Source: Gammaproteobacteria bacterium (GTDB taxonomy: Bacteria > Pseudomonadota > Gammaproteobacteria > Pseudomonadales > Litorivicinaceae). Taken from it: a DNA stretch of 64,000 bases. The stretch covers positions 1 through 64,000 of the forward strand of contig JAHEDY010000011.1 of NCBI GenBank assembly GCA_024640985.1, in the 5' to 3' direction. Numbering within the stretch: the stretch's first letter is position 1; every line of letters starts with the position of its first letter. The notes under the pieces are model-generated. The model did not search any database. It saw only the letters and a list, made by a program, of their open reading frames with translations, and had not been told where the DNA came from. The translations under genes and the position numbers were made by a program. This document shows positions 57,610 through 64,000 of this stretch, piece by piece.

Positions 57610-57666
57610 GCAGTTCTTATTGAAAAAGCCTTATCATTAGTCACTGGATTCCATCGAGATGCAAGT

Positions 57667-57936
57667 ATGTCTGACCCAAAGTCGCCCACTCCATTAGTCG
57701 CAGATACCGTTGACGCAACCGGTTTAAAATGTCCCGAGCCCGTAATGATGCTGCGGAATGCGTTACGCAACGTGGATGCGGGGGTTTGTATTAAATTAGT
57801 GGCGACGGATCCCTCGACCTTGCGCGACATTCCAACGATGTGTCGGTTTATGCACCATCAGTTGGTGTCTGAAGCAACACAGGATGGGTGTTATGAATTC
57901 ATTGTCTCCGCTCGAGGCGCTAAATCACAGTCCTGA
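57667..57936 (+). CDS. tusA: Sulfurtransferase TusA
   Basis: VDATGLKCPEPVMMLRNALRNVDAGVCIKLVATDPSTLRDIPTMCRFMHHQLV. Confidence 0.93.
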   Translation: MSDPKSPTPLVADTVDATGLKCPEPVMMLRNALRNVDAGVCIKLVATDPSTLRDIPTMCRFMHHQLVSEATQDGCYEFIVSARGAKSQS

Positions 57937-58907
57937 AGAATCGTTTGCCACTGTTTGATGTGTGTCGACAACAACATCCGGAGTTGATGCCGTGTCCCGC
58001 TGGGCAGTTCCAGTAATCCATCAATCAGCGCATCGTTGGTGATGAGCGTCAATGGGAGTTGCTTCCATTGATGTTCTAATCCATCCAGTGAGCGGATGAC
58101 CGCAGACCACTTTGGCTGTAAGTGAATTCTGAAGTAATTCGTTAAGAAGGTTTCAATCATCTGACCCTTATTGGTTGGTGTGCCCATTGGGCATAATCGA
58201 TTGGCTTTGATGGCTTGGTTTTGAATGCGATTCGCTACCGTCAGCCAAGCGAGGGTCTCAGTGATGGCCTGATGGAGGGTTCCATGGTGCTGGGTTTGAC
58301 TCCACTGGTGTAAGGCGTTCTCAAACTCGGTGACGGCTAGGGAACTGGGTGCAGAAGCTCCGGTTAATGCATGATTCAGTGTCCTGAAGATCGGTTGGCT
58401 GCGCTGCGCATAGGCTTGTGAACTTTCATTCAAACCCGCAAATGGTCGGGAGAGTTTTGATTGGAGTCGTTGGGCTTCTTCGCTTTGCATGAGAAGTGCA
58501 ATCACCGAGGCTTCCACGTCCTGCGTTTTGGACTGCACAGCCTCTTGATACCATTGGTATTCTTGGAGGCTCTGACAGGCGTTTAGACCGGCTCGTACTT
58601 TCCATTCATAGACAAGGCGGGTCGACTCTTGTTTTTGACGACCCAAACTCGAATTCCGCTCGGCGATCAGCGGCAGAAGTCCACATTCACCGAGTTCGAG
58701 TGCATCACCGAAGCGAATGCGCGTCTCGCTTAATTCCACAACCGGCCGGCTCGGTGCGTTAGCTATAATCTTTCCGAGTTGTTCTGGTGGCTGATTGAGA
58801 ATTGCAGCAATTCGATCGAGATCGTCTTGGTCTGGACTAAGGGGTTGAGTGGATCCCTGACATCCGATCAATAAGACTGCAAGCAGTGGGATGAGTCGAA
58901 ATAAAAT
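57891..58907 (-). CDS. DUF3080-like lipoprotein (apparent ATT start at 58907)
   Basis: The track ORF begins at a TTG inside the lipobox. Extension to ATT gives (M)LFRLIPLLAVLLIGC|QGSTQP, a complete lipoprotein signal, with GGAGG 9 nt upstream. Confidence 0.65.
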   Translation of the reverse strand: MLFRLIPLLAVLLIGCQGSTQPLSPDQDDLDRIAAILNQPPEQLGKIIANAPSRPVVELSETRIRFGDALELGECGLLPLIAERNSSLGRQKQESTRLVYEWKVRAGLNACQSLQEYQWYQEAVQSKTQDVEASVIALLMQSEEAQRLQSKLSRPFAGLNESSQAYAQRSQPIFRTLNHALTGASAPSSLAVTEFENALHQWSQTQHHGTLHQAITETLAWLTVANRIQNQAIKANRLCPMGTPTNKGQMIETFLTNYFRIHLQPKWSAVIRSLDGLEHQWKQLPLTLITNDALIDGLLELPSGTRHQLRMLLSTHIKQWQTILQDCDLAPRAETMNS

Positions 58908-59397
58908 GGCGCATGCCCTCCAACACCAACCGAGGTGTTTCTGGTGGATTGTTAACCATTTCTATGTATCCGTTTTGTAAATTCTCAATAAATGCGTCAG
59001 ACGGTGGCCTTCCTGAAAAATCATCCAGGCTCGGCGAAAATGGAATGTTCCAGATTTCGCACAACAGTTTTTCTAATCCCTGAGGTCGAGCTTCTACGTG
59101 TTCAAACGCGTGTTGTTGGTCGACGCTTCGCCCGCAGGGAGAATACCAGTAACCGAAATCGTCGAGTTGTCGCCGGGCAGGCCCGGCCAGACAGTAGTGC
59201 GAGAGTTCATGGAAGAGGCTTCTGACAAAATCTTCTCTGAAAAAAAGGATTGCAGGCTCGCTTGCTTTTGGTGCTTGATAAAAAGGCTCCGGCGCTCCCC
59301 CCTCAATGCGAAGCTCAGGCAGGATCTGCTCGCAGGCCTCGAGAATGAGAGGAATCATAAATTGGTCTAACGTCAAGGAATTGTTCGGTAATGGCAT
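58837..59397 (-). CDS. epmC: Elongation factor P hydroxylase (EpmC/YfcM-like)
   Basis: FVRSLFHELSHYCLAGPARRQLDDFGYWYSPCGRSVDQQHAFEHVEARPQGLEKLL. ATG at 59397 (MPLPNNSLTLDQF). Confidence 0.9.
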   Translation of the reverse strand: MPLPNNSLTLDQFMIPLILEACEQILPELRIEGGAPEPFYQAPKASEPAILFFREDFVRSLFHELSHYCLAGPARRQLDDFGYWYSPCGRSVDQQHAFEHVEARPQGLEKLLCEIWNIPFSPSLDDFSGRPPSDAFIENLQNGYIEMVNNPPETPRLVLEGMRHFISTHPTACSLIDRMSGIHSTP

Positions 59398-59858
59398 GGT
59401 TATGGATTGTACTTGGATTGCTGGCGATCGTGGGATCGATGACATGGATTCTTCCCTCACCCATGGAGCGTCGACAAGGCGAGCGACGAATGAAGGCCCT
59501 GCAATTGGGAATGAAAGTTCGAATGTTGTCGCTTGATGACTGGGCGAAAGAACGTCTCGATCGTGTTCAGTTGGCGCAATATCTTGTGTGGACCGATCGA
59601 AAACCGCGGTCGGCGACATTGTGGCGGATTCCAGACCGAGATGAGCCGTGGGCGTCTCCACCTGATGCCCGGAGTTGGGATTTACTGTCTGGGGACTTTT
59701 CGGTGTTTCTTGATTCGCTCCCTCAAGACATTGTCGGCGTGGGGGCGGATCAAGGTAGTGTTTGGGTGGCGCTCGATGATGCGAAGGCAGCCGTGGAACC
59801 TGAGGCGATCAAGCCATACCTCGATCAACTGTTACTCCTTCTCACGCGCCGTGCATAA
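59391..59858 (+). CDS. Single-TM membrane protein of unknown function
   Basis: 155 aa, N-terminal TM (MAWLWIVLGLLAIVGSMTWIL), plausible codon usage. Confidence 0.65.
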   Translation: MAWLWIVLGLLAIVGSMTWILPSPMERRQGERRMKALQLGMKVRMLSLDDWAKERLDRVQLAQYLVWTDRKPRSATLWRIPDRDEPWASPPDARSWDLLSGDFSVFLDSLPQDIVGVGADQGSVWVALDDAKAAVEPEAIKPYLDQLLLLLTRRA

Positions 59859-59999
59859 TTTTTATTCGCAACAGGGCTTGAGTCTGTTGAGGTTCTCCCG
59901 TATTGCTAAAAAAGAAAGAGATGCTTGCATCTAACTGTGTTTTGAATTTTCAATGCACCCCTTAAACCACATCACTGATTGAGAGTGTTCAAAGAATCC

Positions 60000-62564
60000 A
60001 TGGGAAAATCGCTGGTCATTGTAGAGTCTCCGGCTAAAGCCAAGACGATTAATAAGTATCTCGGTTCTGACTTTGTTGTGAAGTCGAGCGTCGGTCATAT
60101 CCGCGATTTACCAACCTCAGGTTCGGCTCCGGCTGAAAAAACAACGAAGTCATCGACCCTCTCGAAAGAAGACAAAGCCAAGCAGCAGTTGATCCGGCGC
60201 ATGGGAGTTGACCCCGACCACGGTTGGCGAGCGCAATATCAAATCCTTCCAGGGAAAGAAAAAGTGGTCGCTGAACTGAAAAAGCTTGCGACCAATGCAG
60301 ATCATATCTATCTCGCGACCGATTTGGATCGTGAGGGAGAAGCGATTGCCTGGCACTTACAGGAAACCATTGGCGGTGATCCGTCGAAGTACCAGCGTGT
60401 GACGTTTTCGGAAATCACCAAGTCGGCAATCGAGGCAGCTTTTAGTCGGCCATCAACGGTGAATGTTGATCGAGTCAACGCTCAACAAGCACGTCGTTTC
60501 CTTGATCGAGTGGTTGGATACATGGTGTCGCCATTGCTTTGGTCGAAAATTGCACGTGGTCTTTCTGCTGGACGTGTGCAGTCGGTTGCTGTTCGATTAG
60601 TTGTCGAGCGTGAACGGGCCATCCGAGCTTTTGTCCCTGAAGAGTATTGGGAGATCTTTACGGATCTGTCGCATCAAAACCGTGAATCACGTTTTCAGGT
60701 GAGTGAATATCAAGGTAAAGCCTTTAAACCGGTGAATGCCGATCAGGCCAAGACGGCGACTGATGCGCTTGAAGGTGCGACCTATCAGGTTGTTGAGCGC
60801 GAGAGTAAGCCTGGAAAAACGCGTCCTTCTGCACCCTTTATTACCTCTACCTTGCAGCAGGCGGCAAGCCAGCGCTTAGGGTTTGGTGTGAAAAAGACCA
60901 TGATGCTTGCGCAACGCTTGTACGAGGCAGGTCTCATCACCTATATGCGAACCGATTCGACTTACGTGTCGAATGACGCCATTTTTGCAGCACGCTCGCT
61001 CATCGAATCGGAGTTTGACGCCAAATATTTGCCTGAGAAACCGAATTATTACGCCAATCGCGACAATGCGCAGGAAGCACATGAAGCGATTCGTCCTTCC
61101 GATATTCGGAAAAAGAGCACCGATCTGTCATCCGTGGAACGGGATGCGCAGCGCCTGTACGAACTGATTTGGCGTCAATTCTTGGCCTGCCAAATGACGC
61201 CAGCTGAATATTTAACGACCACCATTAAAGTTGAAGCCAACGGTTATGGACTGAAGGCTCGAGGTAAGGTAACGACCTTTCCCGGTTATCAGGCCGTGCT
61301 TCCGGTCGGTGGTAAGGGCGACGATGCTGCAGAGTTACCCGATGTCCAAGTGGGTGACCAACTGACGCTGGTCGCGATAGATCCACAACAAAAATTCACA
61401 TCACCACCTGCCCGTTACAACGAAGCATCTCTGGTACGCGAATTGGAAAAGCAGGGCATTGGTCGCCCATCGACCTACGCAGCCATTATTTCGACAATTC
61501 AGGATCGTGGGTACGTTGAAATGGATAGTCGCCGGTTGTTTGCGACCAAGATGGGTGAGATTGTGACCGACCGACTGGTCGAGAACTTCAGCGACTTACT
61601 GAACTATGATTTCACCGCCAGTATGGAAGACTCGTTGGATGACGTCGCCGAGGGTCGGAAAGATTGGCTTGGGCTTCTTGATGAGTTTTATGGTCAGTTT
61701 AAAGAGACTCTCGATCGAGCGGCGAGCCCGGAGGGAATGCGTCCCAATACACCAACCGACACTGAGATTGCCTGTCCAACGTGCCAGCGTCCAATGATGA
61801 TTCGGACAGCAACGACCGGTGTATTCCTCGGGTGCTCGGGATATCAGTTACCTCCGAAGGAGCGATGCAAAACGACCATCAATTTGACGCCGGGTGATGA
61901 AGCTATCCCTGAAGGGGAAGAGGCGGAAACACTTGCGTTAATGGAGAAGCGACGTTGTCCAATCTGCCAGACCGCGATGAACTCCTATTTGATCGATGAA
62001 ACTCGGAAACTTCACGTCTGTGGGAATAATCCGGACTGTTCGGGACATGTGATTGAGAGCGGACAGTTCAAAATTAAAGGGTATGAAGGCCCATCAATTG
62101 AATGCGACAAATGTTCGCATGAGATGCAGTTAAAAACAGGTCGGTTTGGGAAGTTTTTTGGCTGCACGAATGCGGACTGTAAAAACACCCGAAAGCTGCT
62201 GAAAAACGGGCAGGCGGCACCGCCGAAAATGGACCCAATTCCAATGCCTTGGTTGAAGTGTCTGAAAGTCGACGACACCTACGTCTTGCGCGACGGGGCC
62301 AGCGGTTTGTTTTTGGCGGCTAGTGGGTTTCCAAAAAATCGTGAAACCCGAGCACCGTTAGTTTCAGAGCTTTTAAAAGTCAAAGATCAGCTAGATCCGA
62401 AATATCATTTCCTGTTATCAGCACCTGTTGTTGATCCAGAGGGGCATCCAGCACAAGTCCGTTTCTCGCGCAAAGCCAACGCGCAATATGTGATGAGCGA
62501 AGTGGATGGAAAAGCAACGAAGTGGAAAGCGACCTACGGCAATGGGCGCTGGTCTGACGGCTGA
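60000..62564 (+). CDS. topA: DNA topoisomerase I
   Basis: [32 protein letters not shown], multiple C-terminal Cys4 zinc ribbons. ATG at 60000. Confidence 0.98.
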   Translation: MGKSLVIVESPAKAKTINKYLGSDFVVKSSVGHIRDLPTSGSAPAEKTTKSSTLSKEDKAKQQLIRRMGVDPDHGWRAQYQILPGKEKVVAELKKLATNADHIYLATDLDREGEAIAWHLQETIGGDPSKYQRVTFSEITKSAIEAAFSRPSTVNVDRVNAQQARRFLDRVVGYMVSPLLWSKIARGLSAGRVQSVAVRLVVERERAIRAFVPEEYWEIFTDLSHQNRESRFQVSEYQGKAFKPVNADQAKTATDALEGATYQVVERESKPGKTRPSAPFITSTLQQAASQRLGFGVKKTMMLAQRLYEAGLITYMRTDSTYVSNDAIFAARSLIESEFDAKYLPEKPNYYANRDNAQEAHEAIRPSDIRKKSTDLSSVERDAQRLYELIWRQFLACQMTPAEYLTTTIKVEANGYGLKARGKVTTFPGYQAVLPVGGKGDDAAELPDVQVGDQLTLVAIDPQQKFTSPPARYNEASLVRELEKQGIGRPSTYAAIISTIQDRGYVEMDSRRLFATKMGEIVTDRLVENFSDLLNYDFTASMEDSLDDVAEGRKDWLGLLDEFYGQFKETLDRAASPEGMRPNTPTDTEIACPTCQRPMMIRTATTGVFLGCSGYQLPPKERCKTTINLTPGDEAIPEGEEAETLALMEKRRCPICQTAMNSYLIDETRKLHVCGNNPDCSGHVIESGQFKIKGYEGPSIECDKCSHEMQLKTGRFGKFFGCTNADCKNTRKLLKNGQAAPPKMDPIPMPWLKCLKVDDTYVLRDGASGLFLAASGFPKNRETRAPLVSELLKVKDQLDPKYHFLLSAPVVDPEGHPAQVRFSRKANAQYVMSEVDGKATKWKATYGNGRWSDG

Positions 62565-63046
62565 TGCGTCCGGTAAGAACACGCCGACGTGTGCTTGAAT
62601 CGCTCGCGAAAACCAAGGCACTTCTCGACGTTCGGGCGGACAGTCGGCTACAACACCATGCGCTGAGCGAAGCGGTGCTTCATCAGATTCATGCAACCTT
62701 TGTCGCGTTAGTCCGTCAGGTGGGCGACGCGCACGGATTCAAGCCTGAAAGCATTCGGGGTCTCGAGGACTTGGTTGATCAGCTTCGGAGTCGACAGTTG
62801 GTCTCTTTGGAAGCTCAAAAGCTTGAGCGATTGGCGAATGACCCGATGTCATGGTGGAATGCCTACCAAGCTCATGCTTCGAAGATATCGTGTCCGGCTG
62901 AGGTCATTGATTCCGTGGATGTGAACCGCATTCCACTGACTGACACCAGTGGTTTGGATCAATTGAAGACTGAACGATATGCGACTTGGGTTGGTGAGTT
63001 GTCGACGTTGGTTGCCGACCTTCAGGTCCAGTTTGACGAATCTTAG
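62564..63046 (+). CDS. Conserved hypothetical protein (DUF6586-like)
   Basis: 160 aa, start overlaps the topA stop (TGATG), lies between topA and lexA as in pseudomonads. Confidence 0.65.
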   Translation: MRPVRTRRRVLESLAKTKALLDVRADSRLQHHALSEAVLHQIHATFVALVRQVGDAHGFKPESIRGLEDLVDQLRSRQLVSLEAQKLERLANDPMSWWNAYQAHASKISCPAEVIDSVDVNRIPLTDTSGLDQLKTERYATWVGELSTLVADLQVQFDES

Positions 63047-63666
63047 AGTGCTGTTCGAATCACCCCGACTGCGTGGCCCTCAATAAAAAATTCAGCATCT
63101 GGTGTGATGACAATCGGATCAAAATCGATATTCTCAGCAAGCAACCGCAAGGTCTTTTGACTACGGTCCAAGCGCTTGACGGTTACTTCTCCGTTGAGCC
63201 GAGCAACCACGATATCGCCGTGCTTGGCATGGTCAGACTTCCGTACAGCCAGTAAATCGCCATCAAAAATACCGATATCGATCATGGATTCGCCTTGGAC
63301 GCGAAGCAAATAATCAGGGGATGGTGAAAACAGGTCTGAGCGAACGGGTACCATTTTTTCGATGTGTGCGACTGAATCAATCGGCACGCCGGCTGCAACT
63401 TTGCCGATTACAGGAAGCCCAGGTTCGTCGTGGTTGTCATCGTCGAATGGAACTAAGCATTGGATTCCACGGCTGGCGCCACCTTGCAGTCGGATTGCAC
63501 CTCGGCGTTCCAATGCCCTTAAGTGGGATTCGGCCGCGTTAATCGATCGGAACCCTAGCGTATCAGCAATCTCCGCGCGCGTTGGAGGTCGCCCTTCATC
63601 ACGGATCGATTGCTGGATGACATCCAATACGCGCGTTTGGGCTTTGGTTAACTTCACTTCACTCAT
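63043..63666 (-). CDS. lexA: SOS repressor LexA
   Basis: LTKAQTRVLDVIQQSIRDEGRPPTRAEIADTLGFRSINAAESHLRALERRGAI; VIGKVAAGVPI cleavage region; GESMIDIGIFDGDLLAV. Confidence 0.98.
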   Translation of the reverse strand: MSEVKLTKAQTRVLDVIQQSIRDEGRPPTRAEIADTLGFRSINAAESHLRALERRGAIRLQGGASRGIQCLVPFDDDNHDEPGLPVIGKVAAGVPIDSVAHIEKMVPVRSDLFSPSPDYLLRVQGESMIDIGIFDGDLLAVRKSDHAKHGDIVVARLNGEVTVKRLDRSQKTLRLLAENIDFDPIVITPDAEFFIEGHAVGVIRTAL

Positions 63667-63667
63667 A

Positions 63668-63683
63668 CTGAATAAATTATCAG
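63668..63683. promoter_or_regulatory. LexA (SOS) box
   Basis: CTG-AATAAATTAT-CAG (CTG-N10-CAG), immediately upstream of lexA. Confidence 0.85.
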
Positions 63684-63702
63684 TAATCGTGGAAAAAGGG
63701 AA

Positions 63703-64000
63703 TCACCCCTGAATGAGGTGCTCAAGCAGTGCTTTTTGCGCGTGAAGACGATTGCCGGCTTGTGCCCAAACGCTCTTGGTTCGCGGGTCATCAAAAAGGT
63801 GTTCAGAAATTTCCTCGCCCTGATGTGCTGGCAGACAATGTAAAAAACACGCGTCTGTGCGGGCGCGATCTAACAGTGCGGGGGTGATCTGATAACCCTT
63901 GAAGGCTTCAAGGCGCGCATCAGTTTCGTCTTCCTGCCCCATGCTGGCCCAAACGTCAGTGGTGACTACCTGTGCGTCGCGGACAGCCTCTTCGGGAGAG
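63703..64000 (-). CDS. argF: Ornithine carbamoyltransferase, C-terminal part (runs off the right edge)
   Basis: ...[78 protein letters not shown]-type motif. Confidence 0.95.
   Translation of the reverse strand, partial: SPEEAVRDAQVVTTDVWASMGQEDETDARLEAFKGYQITPALLDRARTDACFLHCLPAHQGEEISEHLFDDPRTKSVWAQAGNRLHAQKALLEHLIQG

Noticed and set aside
59158-59195. GGCCCGGCCAGAC similar to the rpsA-ihfB hairpin (33264-33275)
   Set aside because: Only a short GC-rich match inside epmC coding sequence; not enough to call a dispersed repeat family.

Overview
The window is mostly conserved housekeeping chromosome from a gammaproteobacterium. The gene order resembles Pseudomonas-type lineages; exact taxonomy was not determined. 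From left to right it contains: the 5' end of a tyrosine-recombinase-like integrase abutting a tRNA-Arg(CCT) gene, a likely integrated-element boundary; a complete cytochrome c maturation operon (ccmA-I); a GntR regulator; smc-zipA-ligA; mnmC; yciB; trpS-scpA-scpB-rluB; ubiG; gyrA-serC-pheA-tyrA/aroA fusion-cmk-rpsA-ihfB-lapA-pyrF; tRNA-Asn; two HupE-like membrane proteins; uvrB; tRNA-Val-thrS-infC-rpmI-rplT-pheS-pheT-ihfA-merR-tRNA-Pro; cspA; a polyhydroxybutyrate locus (acetoacetate-CoA ligase, phasin, phaC, phaB); tusA; epmC; topA; lexA; and the C-terminal end of argF. I found no CRISPR array, rRNA operon, or clear new multi-gene defence or biosynthetic system. The most interesting signals are small. 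(1) A 5-bp-stem/7-nt-loop hairpin just upstream of thrS matches a tRNA-Thr(GGU) anticodon arm, a candidate autoregulatory operator. (2) The integrase/tRNA-Arg boundary. (3) Apparent non-canonical start codons: ATC for infC and ATT for a DUF3080-like lipoprotein. (4) An internal, SD-preceded in-frame GTG at the junction of the TyrA-AroA fusion. (5) A near-perfect inverted repeat upstream of the phasin gene, a candidate PHA regulator operator. (6) A PhaC lipase-box variant (A-W-C-I-G-G). All were read by eye; no database search or folding was run.
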